Origin: Streptomyces sp. NBC_00440
GTDB taxonomy: Bacteria; Actinomycetota; Actinomycetes; Streptomycetales; Streptomycetaceae
DNA: 64,000 nt
Assembly: GCF_036014215.1 (NCBI RefSeq)
Contig: NZ_CP107921.1
Location: forward strand, 6,693,501 to 6,757,500
Direction: 5' to 3'
Shown: in pieces, positions 24,556-32,730 of the stretch
Position numbering within the stretch: the first letter of the stretch is position 1
Layout of the letters: the number at the start of each line of letters is the position of its first letter
Program-made: the position numbers and the translations under genes
The notes under the pieces: model-generated
Told to the model about the DNA's origin: nothing
Database searches by the model: none
What the model saw: the letters and a program-made list of their open reading frames with translations, nothing else

Positions 24556-25767
24556 ATGACTTCACCCAAGCGTGCTCATATCGCCATGTTCTCCATCGCG
24601 GCTGCCGGGCACGTGAACCCGAGCATCGAAGTGATCCGGGAACTCGTCGCCCGCGGCCACCGCGTCACCTACGCGATCCCGGCATCCTTCGCCGAGAAGG
24701 TCGCGGAGACCGGTGCCGAGCCCGTCGTCTACACATCGACCCTGCCCACCGACGACGACCCCGAGGCCTGGGGCACCGAGGTGATCGAGAACATCGAACC
24801 GTTCCTCCGCGACGCCATCTCCGCCCTGCCGCAGCTGATCGAGGCGCACGAGGGACCGGACGGCGTGGGCGTACCCGACCTGATCGTGCACGACATCACT
24901 TCCTACCCGGCCATCGTGCTGTCCCGCCGCTGGGGCATCCCCGCTGTCTCGCTCTCCCCGAACCTGGTCGCCTGGCAGGGGTACGAGGAGGAGGTCGGCG
25001 AGCCGGTGGTCGCCCAGCTCATGGCGACCGAGCGGGGCCGGGCCTACTACGCGCGCTTCCACGCCTGGCTGGAGGAGAACGGCATCGACGAGCACCCCGA
25101 CCCGTTCGTCGGCCGCCCCCGCCGCAGCATCGTCCTCATGCCGCGCGCGATGCAGCCCAACGGCGACCGGGTGGACGACACCAGGTACACCTTCGTCGGC
25201 GCCTGCCAGGGCGACCGCAAGGAACAGGGGGAGTGGCAGCGTCCGGAGGGCGCCGAGAAGGTGCTGCTCGTCTCGCTCGGCTCGACCTTCACCAAGCAGC
25301 CGGGCTTCTACCGCGAGTGCATCGAGGCCTTCGGTGGCCTGCCCGGCTGGCATGTGGTGCTCCAGATCGGCAAGTACGTGGAGGTGTCCGAACTGGGCCC
25401 GGTCCCGGCCAACTTCGAGGTGATGCGCTGGACCCCGCAGCTCTCCGTGCTCCGGCAGGCCGACGCCTTCATCACCCACGCGGGCGCGGGCGGCAGCCAG
25501 GAGGGACTGGCCACGGCGACGCCGATGGTCGCCGTCCCGCAGGCCGTGGACCAGTTCTCCAACGCGGACATGCTCCAGTCGCTGGGCGTGGCCCGGCACG
25601 TACCGATGGCGGACGCCAACGCGGCGACACTGCGCGAAGCGGTGCTCGCGCTGGCCGATGACCCGGAGGTCGCCCGGCGGCTCGCGCGTATCGGCGCCGG
25701 GATGGCGACGGAAGGAGGCACCCGGCGCGCGGCCGACCTCATCGAGGCGGAACTGCCCGCGGAGTAG
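24556..25767 (+). CDS. mgt: Macrolide glycosyltransferase, OleD/MGT family
   Basis: GT1 family enzyme of 403 aa, close to OleD and Mgt, which inactivate macrolides by transferring glucose from UDP-glucose to the 2'-hydroxyl of the amino sugar. The N-terminus [19 protein letters not shown] holds the catalytic His (AGHVNP). The C-terminal UDP-sugar motif is [17 protein letters not shown] followed by [14 protein letters not shown], almost the canonical OleD signature. It is intracellular. It is preceded by a leaderless promoter containing a palindromic operator, which suggests drug induction. No macrolide biosynthesis genes are nearby, so a resistance role is likelier than biosynthesis. Confidence 0.88.
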   Translation: MTSPKRAHIAMFSIAAAGHVNPSIEVIRELVARGHRVTYAIPASFAEKVAETGAEPVVYTSTLPTDDDPEAWGTEVIENIEPFLRDAISALPQLIEAHEGPDGVGVPDLIVHDITSYPAIVLSRRWGIPAVSLSPNLVAWQGYEEEVGEPVVAQLMATERGRAYYARFHAWLEENGIDEHPDPFVGRPRRSIVLMPRAMQPNGDRVDDTRYTFVGACQGDRKEQGEWQRPEGAEKVLLVSLGSTFTKQPGFYRECIEAFGGLPGWHVVLQIGKYVEVSELGPVPANFEVMRWTPQLSVLRQADAFITHAGAGGSQEGLATATPMVAVPQAVDQFSNADMLQSLGVARHVPMADANAATLREAVLALADDPEVARRLARIGAGMATEGGTRRAADLIEAELPAE

Positions 25768-25835
25768 GCCCTGCCGGCCGGGCACTGCCGGGGTGAGCAG
25801 CTACCGGCGCGGGCGCGCGGTCTATGTTCGTCCCC

Positions 25836-26384
25836 ATGACGACCAGATACGCGGTACTGCTGCGCGGGATCAACGTGGGCGGCAACAGGAAGGTCCCCAT
25901 GGCGGACCTCAGGGAGCTGCTCACCGGACTCGGCCACGACGACGTCCGTACGTACCTCAACAGCGGGAACGCCGTCTTCAGCAGCGCGACGGCCGGCGAG
26001 GACAAGCTGGCGGCGGCAGTGGAGGAGGCCATCGCGAACCGTTTCGGCTTCACGGTGGCCTGCCTCGTCCGCAGCGGAGCCTATCTGCGGGCCGTGGCCG
26101 ACAACTGCCCCTTCCAGGCGGCCGGACTCCAGGGCAAGCAGCTGCACGTCACCTACTTCTCCGGCCCCGTCGAGCCCGAGCGGTACGCCGCCATCGACCA
26201 GCAGGCCTATCTGCCCGAGGAGTTCAGGCTCGGCGACCGGGCGCTCTATCTGTACGCCCCGGACGGGCTCGGCCGCTCCAAGCTCGCTGAGGCCCTGAAC
26301 AGGCCCGCCGTGAACAAGGGCGTCACCGGCACCTCCCGCAACTGGAACACCGTGCTCAAGCTGGCTGAGCTGACCGGCGGTTGA
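25836..26384 (+). CDS. DUF1697 domain protein
   Basis: Soluble 182-aa protein of the DUF1697 family, recognised by its opening RYAVLLRGINVGGNRKVPM, LNSGNAVFSS and the end GVTGTSRNWNTVLKLAEL. The biochemical function of the family is not established. ATG 25836 is used; there is no Shine-Dalgarno, and TATGTT ends seven bases upstream, so the gene may be leaderless. It converges on the ABC ATPase gene, with a hairpin terminator between them. Confidence 0.9.
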   Translation: MTTRYAVLLRGINVGGNRKVPMADLRELLTGLGHDDVRTYLNSGNAVFSSATAGEDKLAAAVEEAIANRFGFTVACLVRSGAYLRAVADNCPFQAAGLQGKQLHVTYFSGPVEPERYAAIDQQAYLPEEFRLGDRALYLYAPDGLGRSKLAEALNRPAVNKGVTGTSRNWNTVLKLAELTGG

Positions 26385-26405
26385 CCGGCGGCAGGCGGCC
26401 CGCCG

Positions 26406-27206
26406 TCAGTGCTGGGCGGCCCGCTCCGAACGGGCCGCCCAGCGGCCGTCCGTGCGAGTGATCCGTACCGGATGGTCGAAGCACTTGCTGACCTGGTCGG
26501 TGGTGAGGACCTCATCGGCCGGCCCCGAACCCAGGCACGCGCCACCGCGCAGCAGCATCGCGTGCGTCGTGGACGCGGGCAGCTCCTCCAGATGGTGGGT
26601 GACGAGGATCGTCGCCAGCTCCGGGTGCTCGGCGCGCAGCTCGTCCAGGCTGGTCAGCAGCTGCTCACGGGCTGCCAGGTCCAGTCCGGTGGCCGGCTCG
26701 TCGAGCAGGACGAGCCGGGGGCTGGGCATCAGGGCGCGGGCGATCAGGGTCCGCCCGCGCTCGCCCTGCGAGAGCGTCGGCCAGCGCGACTCGGCCTTCT
26801 CGCCGCCCATGCCCAGCATGGTCAGCAGCCGGTCGGCCCGCTTGACCTGCTCCTCGGTCGGCGACCAGCGTGGCACGGGCTCGATGGAGTTGGTGAGACC
26901 GGTCAGCACGACGTCGCGGACCCGCAGCGGTGAGTGCAGCGGATGGCGCGGGTTGATGTGGCCCAGATGGGAGCGGAGCTCCCGCAGGTCCACCCGGCCG
27001 AGCGTCCGCCCGAGGATCTCCACCTTCCCGCGGGTGGGGTGCGTCACCGCGCCCAGCAGCCCGAGCAGGGTCGACTTGCCCGCGCCGTTGGCACCGAGCA
27101 GGGCCCAGTGCTCCCCGCTGTGCACGGTCAGCGAGACCGAGTCCAGCAGCAGGTTTCCGTCCCGTACGAAATCGACGTCGTCCGCACGGATCACGACGGT
27201 GCTCAC
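26406..27206 (-). CDS. ABC transporter ATP-binding protein (stand-alone)
   Basis: ATPase of 266 aa with Walker A (LLGANGAGKSTLLG, about residues 37-50), an ABC signature in the form LSQGERGR, Walker B LVLLDEPATGLD and the switch His in LVTHHLEELP. The proportions resemble ModF/YlmA-type ATPases, which lack an obvious membrane partner, and no permease is encoded nearby. It starts with GTG at 27206, whose first base precedes the TGA of the small upstream ORF (GTGA overlap), so the two are translationally coupled. The ORF extends further upstream in frame, but that part runs through the small gene. Confidence 0.88.
   Translation of the reverse strand: MSTVVIRADDVDFVRDGNLLLDSVSLTVHSGEHWALLGANGAGKSTLLGLLGAVTHPTRGKVEILGRTLGRVDLRELRSHLGHINPRHPLHSPLRVRDVVLTGLTNSIEPVPRWSPTEEQVKRADRLLTMLGMGGEKAESRWPTLSQGERGRTLIARALMPSPRLVLLDEPATGLDLAAREQLLTSLDELRAEHPELATILVTHHLEELPASTTHAMLLRGGACLGSGPADEVLTTDQVSKCFDHPVRITRTDGRWAARSERAAQH
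26411..26443. terminator. Bidirectional stem-loop terminator inside the ABC gene end
   Basis: GCTGGGCGGCCCG (26411-26423), loop CTCCGAA, and CGGGCCGCCCAGC (26431-26443) give a perfect 13-bp stem. It lies between two convergent genes, but the minus-strand gene stops at 26406, so the stem is encoded within its last codons. There is no U-tract, as is common for streptomycete terminators. Confidence 0.65.
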
Positions 27207-27391
27207 AGGTCGTTCAGCTCCTTCATCTCTTGCATGCCCTCCGGCAGCGGGAACCAGGGCAGAAAGGCGAGGCCGTGCGTCTCGCACACCGCTCGTACGT
27301 CCGCCGACGCGTGGTCGAGGAGGGGGAGGCGGCTCTGCACCGAGGCGGTCCCGGTCGGGGACAGCGCCTGCTCAGGGTGGTCGGCGGTCAT
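27203..27391 (-). CDS. Small 62-aa protein coupled to the ABC ATPase
   Basis: Small soluble protein of 62 aa, beginning MTADHPEQALSPTG and ending EGMQEMKELNDL, with a single central Cys in VRAVCETHGLAFLPWF. No family is recognised and no signal or membrane segment is seen. Its TGA overlaps the GTG of the ATPase gene (GTGA), the main reason to treat it as real: ribosomes finishing it can begin the ATPase. It may be a short regulatory partner or only a coupling leader. Confidence 0.5.
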   Translation of the reverse strand: MTADHPEQALSPTGTASVQSRLPLLDHASADVRAVCETHGLAFLPWFPLPEGMQEMKELNDL

Positions 27392-27508
27392 CGTGTCCAG
27401 GCCGACGTACCGGATCCTACTCTTCTGCCACAGCGCGCCGACGGCGCCCGACTACTCCCGGTCCGGGCTCCCGGTCCGGCCGGCCGCGCGGCGCCGGAAC
27501 GGGACGTC

Positions 27509-27562
27509 GTACGGGAACCGGGACAGTACGGGAACCGGGACAGCGGGACAGTACGGGAACCC
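27509..27562. repeat. 17-bp tandem repeat in an intergenic region
   Basis: GTACGGGAACCGGGACA occurs at 27509-27525 and 27526-27542, followed by a partial unit (GCGGGACA) and a third GTACGGGAAC from 27551. It lies in the 237-bp divergent space between the 62-aa gene and the PanE-like gene. Confidence 0.7.
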
Positions 27563-27628
27563 CGGCACCGGGCCGAGAGGTGTCCTGGATCATGGCCCGG
27601 CGCCGTCCGGCTGTGCCAGAGTCCCGGT

Positions 27629-28651
27629 ATGCGCTACATCATCATCGGAGCCGGCGCCGTCGGCGGCATCATCGGCGGGCGGCTGTCCGAGAGCGGCAGC
27701 GAAGTGGTTCTGGTGGCCCGTGGGGCGCACTACGAGGCGCTCCGGGACGGCGGGCTGCGGATCGCGACCCCGGAGGGCACCCGCACACTCGCACTGCCGG
27801 TCGCCGACGGCCCCGCCGCGGTGGAACTGCGCCCCGATGACGTCCTGGTCCTGACGGTCAAGACGCAGGACAGCATCGCGGCCCTCGACGCCTGGGGCCC
27901 GCGGCCGGTGGCCGGCACCGGCGCGACGGCCGCCGAAGTGCTCCCGCTGGTCTGTGCGCAGAACGGCGTGGAGAGCGAACGCCTCGCGCTGCGCAGCTTC
28001 CGCCGGGTGTACGGCATGTGCGTCTGGCTGCCCGCGACCTTCCTGGAGCCGGGCTCCGTCGCCGCGGCCGGTTCCCCGCTCTCCGGGATGCTGCACATCG
28101 GCTGCTATCCGGCGGGCACGGACCGTACCGCCCGGCAGATCTCTGCGGATCTGGAGAAGGCTCCGTTCGAGGCGCCGGTCGTCCCGGACGTGATGCGCTG
28201 GAAGTACGGCAAACTCCTCTCGAACCTGGTCAATTCACTCCAGGCGGCCTGCGGAATCCACGGCACGGACCCCGCGGCGGACGCCATCATGGCGGAGCTG
28301 CTCCAGCAGGCGGAGGCCGAGGGGTGCGCCGTGTACGCGGCAGCCGGGATCGAGGCCGCGAGCGCCGAGGAGCAGCAGCGGGTGCGCGGCGACAAGATCA
28401 CCCAGCTGCCGGCCGAGGGGCGGCCGCGCGGCGGCGGTTCCTCCTGGCAGAGCCTCAGCCGGGGCACGGGCACCATCGAGGCCGACTTCCTCAACGGCGA
28501 GATCGCCCTGCTCGGCCGGCTGTACGGAGTGCCGACCCCGGTGAACGACGTACTCCAGCGGGTGGCCAACACCTTCGCGCGCGAGCGGCGCCCAGCGGGC
28601 TCCATGCCGGCCGCCGAGCTGGCCGCGCTGGTTGCCGACGCGGCGCAGTAG
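27629..28651 (+). CDS. Ketopantoate reductase (PanE/ApbA) family protein
   Basis: NADPH-dependent reductase of 340 aa in the 2-dehydropantoate 2-reductase family. The Rossmann loop GAGAVGGIIGGRLSESG is at residues 7-23, and the C-terminal helical domain carries the catalytic Lys in MRWKYGKLLSNLVNSL. It is longer than E. coli PanE, and streptomycetes carry several paralogues, so a role in pantothenate synthesis is not certain. No Shine-Dalgarno is present; CAGAGT lies six bases before the ATG, suggesting a leaderless transcript. Confidence 0.85.
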   Translation: MRYIIIGAGAVGGIIGGRLSESGSEVVLVARGAHYEALRDGGLRIATPEGTRTLALPVADGPAAVELRPDDVLVLTVKTQDSIAALDAWGPRPVAGTGATAAEVLPLVCAQNGVESERLALRSFRRVYGMCVWLPATFLEPGSVAAAGSPLSGMLHIGCYPAGTDRTARQISADLEKAPFEAPVVPDVMRWKYGKLLSNLVNSLQAACGIHGTDPAADAIMAELLQQAEAEGCAVYAAAGIEAASAEEQQRVRGDKITQLPAEGRPRGGGSSWQSLSRGTGTIEADFLNGEIALLGRLYGVPTPVNDVLQRVANTFARERRPAGSMPAAELAALVADAAQ

Positions 28652-28691
28652 TGGGGTGAGCCGCCGGTCCAGTGCTGAGAGGGCCGGGTGG

Positions 28692-28726
28692 AACCTCCGA
28701 TGACTTGAATCCTCCGATGACCTGAA
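28692..28726. repeat. 17-bp direct repeat upstream of the beta-helix gene
   Basis: Two adjacent near-identical units, CCTCCGATGACTTGAA and CCTCCGATGACCTGAA, start 17 bases apart at 28694 and 28711. A further ATCAGATCGGATCAG element follows at 28741. All lie 40-90 bases before the promoter of the secreted protein gene, so they could be regulator sites. Confidence 0.5.
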
Positions 28727-28778
28727 GGGGTGTCAGTCGAATCAGATCGGATCAGAAGGGCATTTCTTGTCCGATCCG

Positions 28779-28808
28779 TTGACCGTTGCATCACAACCCT
28801 CCTACCTT
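28779..28808 (+). promoter_or_regulatory. Candidate promoter of the beta-helix protein gene
   Basis: TTGACC (28779-28784) and TACCTT (28803-28808) are 18 bases apart. Transcription would begin near 28815, giving a leader of about 30 bases with GGGAGG before the ATG at 28846. The surrounding DNA is clearly less GC-rich than its neighbours. Confidence 0.5.
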
Positions 28809-28845
28809 TCTCCTGCCTTATGAACCTGATTCCATGGGAGGGAAG

Positions 28846-31482
28846 ATGCTCGCACCCCGAAGAGCCACGCTCGCCGCGGCTCTCTCCGCCGTCCTGGCGC
28901 TCGGCGTCCCTGGCGGCGTGACCGCGGCCGGAGCCGACTCCGGCGCCGGCGGCTCCGCCGGTTCGCACTCCGCGGACGTATATGTCACCCCGTCCGGCGA
29001 CGACCACGCCCGGGGCACCGCCCGACACCCCGTCAGAACCCTTCGGCGCGCCCGGGATCTGGCCCGGGTGAACTCCGCCCACCAGCACGGGGACCTCACC
29101 GTCCACCTCGCATCGGGTACCTACCGGACGGCGGAGCCGCTCGTCCTCGATGCCAGGGACTCCGGGCACGACGGCCACCGGATCATCTGGCAGGGCACCG
29201 GCTCCACCGTCATCAGCGGAGGCAAGCAGGTCCAGGGCTGGAAACCGGTTCACGGGCGCCCCGGTCTCTACGCGGCGCCCGCACCCCAAGGCCTCACCGA
29301 CACCCGCCAGTTGTACGTCGACGGAGTCCGGGCCCAGCGTGCCCGGGGCGAGGTGCCCGTCGGGCTGACCGCCACACCGACCGGGTACACCACGACGGCG
29401 GACACCATCGCCCACTGGCGTCACCCCTCCGACGCCGAATTCGTGTACTCCAGCGGCGAGGAGCTCTGGAACGTCGAGCGCAACGGCCTGGGCCAGTGGA
29501 CCGAACCCCGCTGCCGGATCGCCGCGGCGAAGGGCACCACGCTCACCATGGCCCAGCCCTGCTGGGACAACTCCAACAAGCGGGTGGAGTTCCCGGACAT
29601 CCCCGGGCGCACCGTCTCCATGGTCGGGCCCGGACATCTCACCAACAACGGCAAGGCGTCGTACGTGGAGAACGCGTACGAACTCCTCGATCAGCCCGGC
29701 GAGTGGTACCTGGACCGCACGGCACACACGGTCTACTACCTCCCGCGCAAGGGGGAGGACATCCGGCACGCGGATGTCGAGGCCGCGGCGGCGCAGAAGC
29801 TCCTCGACGGGCGGGGCACCGCATCAGCCCCGGTCCACGATGTCGCCTTCCGGGGGGTGCGGTTCAGCTACGCGACCTGGCTGACCCCGTCCACACCCGA
29901 GGGCTTCTCGGAGATCCAGGCCGGCTACACCATCACCGGTGCGAACGGCTGGGCCACTCAGGGACTGTGCGGATTCGTCAAGGGCGGCACCTGCCCGTTC
30001 GCCTCCTGGACCCCGATGCCGGGAAACGTCTCGTTCACGTACGGCAAACGCATCGAGTTCAGCGACGACGACTTCACCCACCTGGGCGCCGCCGGTCTGG
30101 AACTGGGCACCGGAACCAGCGACTCCAGGGTCCGGGGCAACACCTTCACCGACATCTCGGGCAACGGCCTGGAGATCGGCGGAGTCGACGGCCGGACCCC
30201 CGCCGACCACGTCGAAGTGACGGACAATCATCTGTACGCCCTGCCACGCGAGTTCCACGGCTCGGTCGGCATCCTCAACGGATACACCCAGCACAACACC
30301 ATCGCGCACAATCAGCTCGACCACCTCGGCTACAGCGCGATCTCCATGGGCTGGGGCGGCTGGCCCGACAAGGTCGGCTCACCCGCGACCCCCAACCCCA
30401 GCCATGACAACGCGGTGAGCGACAATCTCATCTTCGACTACATGCAGATGTTCGACGACGGCGGCGGGATCTACACCCAGGGCCTGACGGGCACCTCGCA
30501 GGCCGACGGCGAGAAGGTCACGGGCAATGTCATCCACGACCAGTGGGGCCTGGGCAAGAGCGTCTACACCGACAACGGCTGCACGTACGAGACCGTCGAG
30601 GGCAACGTGCTCTACGGCGCCTCGTACGCCAATGTCGCCAGCCGCCACACCGACTACCGCGACCAGCTCGGCAACAACGACCCGACGCTCGTCAAGGACA
30701 ACTGGTGGGAGGAAGGCACCGCCGACGGCGACAACAAGGGTCTGGTGACGACCGGCAACCACATCATGGCCTCGCCGTCGGACGCCCCCGCGGCGATCGT
30801 CGCCGCCGCGGGAATCGAGCCCGCTTACCGGAGCGTTCTCAGCCGCACCCCGGGAGCCGTCTCCGTTCCCGAGGCGCCGTCCCGGGTCGGTACCAGCACC
30901 GCAGGGGCGGACGCCCTGTACGCCATCTTCAACCCGGTCTTCGCCGACGGTGGTTCACCGGTCCGCAGCTACACCGCGCACGCCCTGCGGCCGGACGGCA
31001 CCGAGGCCGCGCGGCAGACCGTGTCGGCAGCCGACTACAAGCGGCTGGCGTACATCCGCATCGGCGGACTCCCCGCCGGCGGCGGCCCCTTCACCGTCAC
31101 TGTCACCGCTGCCAACGCGCACGGGAGCAGCGCCCCGTCCCTCGCATCCGCCCCGCTCGTCCCGACGGCGGCCACCGTGCTCCCCGACGCGCCGACCGGC
31201 CCGAAACTCCGTACCGAGGAGACGGCCGCGACGCTCGCCTGGACGCCGCCCAAGAACATGGGGGACGCCAAGGTCACCGGCTACCGCCTGACGGTCTCCG
31301 ACGGCCGCACCATCGAGGTCACCGGCCGGGACGCGATGGTCGGACAGCCCTCGGGCAAGGGGATGTTCCGGGTGATCGGCGGCCTCAGGCCCGGCACCAG
31401 CTACACGGTGACAGTCGCCTCCGTCACCGCGGCGGGCGTGGGCCCGGCGGCCACCGTCACGGCGACCACCACGGCCGGATAG
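28846..31482 (+). CDS. Secreted right-handed beta-helix protein with fibronectin III domains
   Basis: Exported protein of 878 aa. A Sec signal peptide (APRRATLAAALSAVLALGV) ends near residue 30. YVTPSGDDHARGTARHPVRTL, the usual opening of pectate-lyase-like beta-helices, is followed by parallel beta-helix coils to about residue 660 with repeated N-G-I/L-E rungs (FTDISGNGLEIGGVDG). Two fibronectin type III domains follow to the end. It is probably a polysaccharide-active or binding enzyme; the catalytic residues are not identifiable by eye. ATG 28846 is chosen for GGGAGG; an ATG at 28834 is also in frame. Confidence 0.85.
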   Translation: MLAPRRATLAAALSAVLALGVPGGVTAAGADSGAGGSAGSHSADVYVTPSGDDHARGTARHPVRTLRRARDLARVNSAHQHGDLTVHLASGTYRTAEPLVLDARDSGHDGHRIIWQGTGSTVISGGKQVQGWKPVHGRPGLYAAPAPQGLTDTRQLYVDGVRAQRARGEVPVGLTATPTGYTTTADTIAHWRHPSDAEFVYSSGEELWNVERNGLGQWTEPRCRIAAAKGTTLTMAQPCWDNSNKRVEFPDIPGRTVSMVGPGHLTNNGKASYVENAYELLDQPGEWYLDRTAHTVYYLPRKGEDIRHADVEAAAAQKLLDGRGTASAPVHDVAFRGVRFSYATWLTPSTPEGFSEIQAGYTITGANGWATQGLCGFVKGGTCPFASWTPMPGNVSFTYGKRIEFSDDDFTHLGAAGLELGTGTSDSRVRGNTFTDISGNGLEIGGVDGRTPADHVEVTDNHLYALPREFHGSVGILNGYTQHNTIAHNQLDHLGYSAISMGWGGWPDKVGSPATPNPSHDNAVSDNLIFDYMQMFDDGGGIYTQGLTGTSQADGEKVTGNVIHDQWGLGKSVYTDNGCTYETVEGNVLYGASYANVASRHTDYRDQLGNNDPTLVKDNWWEEGTADGDNKGLVTTGNHIMASPSDAPAAIVAAAGIEPAYRSVLSRTPGAVSVPEAPSRVGTSTAGADALYAIFNPVFADGGSPVRSYTAHALRPDGTEAARQTVSAADYKRLAYIRIGGLPAGGGPFTVTVTAANAHGSSAPSLASAPLVPTAATVLPDAPTGPKLRTEETAATLAWTPPKNMGDAKVTGYRLTVSDGRTIEVTGRDAMVGQPSGKGMFRVIGGLRPGTSYTVTVASVTAAGVGPAATVTATTTAG

Positions 31483-31503
31483 GAACCGGAACGGACAGCA
31501 GAA

Positions 31504-31544
31504 CCCGCCGCACGCCGGCGGGCACCGCGCACCGCAGTGCCCGC
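31504..31544 (+). terminator. Stem-loops after the beta-helix protein gene
   Basis: CCCGCCG (31504-31510), loop CACGC, CGGCGGG (31516-31522) form one stem. An overlapping alternative pairs GCGGGCAC (31518-31525) with GTGCCCGC (31537-31544). Both lie 20-60 bases after the stop codon and would compete. No U-tract follows. Confidence 0.5.
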
Positions 31545-31565
31545 CGACATGCAGGTGACTGTTAC

Positions 31566-31706
31566 GTCAGCGGCAGAAGTTCGGAGTGGCTCTTCCCCGG
31601 CCACCGGCCCGGACAGGAGATGAATCCGGACAGTCTCCAAGTCCACCTGCGGGAGATCGGCGTCCCGCCACAGCGTGGCAGGGCCCCCGCGATCCGCCAA
31701 CTCGTC
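31566..31706 (+). pseudogene. Remnant of a tyrosine-recombinase-like integrase gene
   Basis: A plus-strand stretch between the beta-helix gene terminator and the end of the AraC gene encodes WLFPGHRPGQEMNPDSL, a few residues, then a segment ending RAPAIRQLV. This matches the late part of actinomycete tyrosine-recombinase-like integrases (WLFPGR-x-GQP, then a leucine-rich helix and A-x-RQLV before the catalytic His region). The catalytic Arg and Tyr parts are absent and there is no start. It is interpreted as the scar of a lost mobile element. Confidence 0.5.
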
Positions 31707-31742
31707 ACCTCAACATGCGAGCCCACCGGTCCCGAGGCCGGA

Positions 31743-32660
31743 TCACTTGCGAAGTCGAGAACGGTACTCGCCAGGGGCTGTGCCTCGGGCACGTCTGAAG
31801 GCACGGCTGAAAGCGTGCGGAGAGCCGTATCCGACCGCGCCGGAGATCGACTCGACCGGCTCATCGGTATCGCGGAGCCGGACGGACGCCAGGTCGATGC
31901 GCCACTGCGTCACGTACGCGCCCGGTGTCTGTCCGAGGGCGGACCGGAAGCGCCTGGACAGCGTCGCCCGGGAGACGCTCGTCGCAGCGGCCAGGGTCTC
32001 CGTGCTCCAGGGGTGTTCCGGTTGGGCGTGGACACATGCCAGAGCGTCGCGCACGACCGGATCACGCATCGCTCCCAGCCATGAGCCGGACTGTTCCTGC
32101 GGGTGGCGGGCCAGCCAGGCGCGTACGAACTGGACGAGCAGAAGGTCGATGATGCTGTTGATGGCGGCGGTGGTGCCGATCTGCGGCTGTGCGAGCTCCG
32201 CGGCGAGAAGTTCGACGGTCCTTCTGAGCTGCGCGTTCTCCCGGGCTGTGACATGCATCGGCCGAGTGAGGGAGGTAAGCACCGGTGTGCGCACCTCCGG
32301 GTCCTGCTCGTAGTGCAGCACGATCACTTCCGTCTGCACCGGCGCCGAGCCCAGACGCAGGGCTCGGCCATCGCCAAAAGACCGGGCCGCTGCCTCACGG
32401 TCGCAGGAACCCATCGTCACGCCGGCCCCGCCGGCTATCCCGTGTGCGGTGCCCGGCGACACCAGGACGGCGTCTCCGGCCTGCGCCTGAAGAGGTTTCT
32501 CGCCTGGGACGTGGAGCCACATGGTGCCGCGGGACACCACGTGCAGTGCCGCTCCTGGAGAGGAGTCCAGCCGCAGGCCCCAGGTTCCTCCGGCCTTCAG
32601 CACGACCCCGAGCGCGCCTCGCGCACCCGAAACACGCAAGACCTCCGCCAGCACATCCAT
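31743..32660 (-). CDS. AraC family regulator with cupin sensor domain
   Basis: Regulator of 305 aa. Residues 1-150 form a cupin-like sensor (MDVLAEVLRVSGARGALG, VVSRGTMWLHVPGEKPL, GDAVLVSPGTAHGIAG). The C-terminal 100 residues hold two AraC helix-turn-helix motifs (LAAATSVSRATLSRRFRSALG and ISGAVGYGSPHAFSRAFRRARG) ending PGEYRSRLRK. ATG 32660 is chosen for its fit to the family N-terminus and AGGA seven bases upstream; the frame stays open to 32744 with only a TTG. It follows the MDR oxidoreductase gene on the same strand after 70 bases, and such pairs are often regulator and target. Confidence 0.88.
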   Translation of the reverse strand: MDVLAEVLRVSGARGALGVVLKAGGTWGLRLDSSPGAALHVVSRGTMWLHVPGEKPLQAQAGDAVLVSPGTAHGIAGGAGVTMGSCDREAAARSFGDGRALRLGSAPVQTEVIVLHYEQDPEVRTPVLTSLTRPMHVTARENAQLRRTVELLAAELAQPQIGTTAAINSIIDLLLVQFVRAWLARHPQEQSGSWLGAMRDPVVRDALACVHAQPEHPWSTETLAAATSVSRATLSRRFRSALGQTPGAYVTQWRIDLASVRLRDTDEPVESISGAVGYGSPHAFSRAFRRARGTAPGEYRSRLRK

Positions 32661-32730
32661 GGGTCCATCCTCGTCCACCACGGCGAACCGCCCACCGGCG
32701 GGCGAGGCGCATGTGTCCTCGTCCACAGCG

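Noticed and set aside
28692..28760. Small gene upstream of the beta-helix protein
   Set aside because: Only short frames without start signal; the sequence is better described as direct repeats and promoter.
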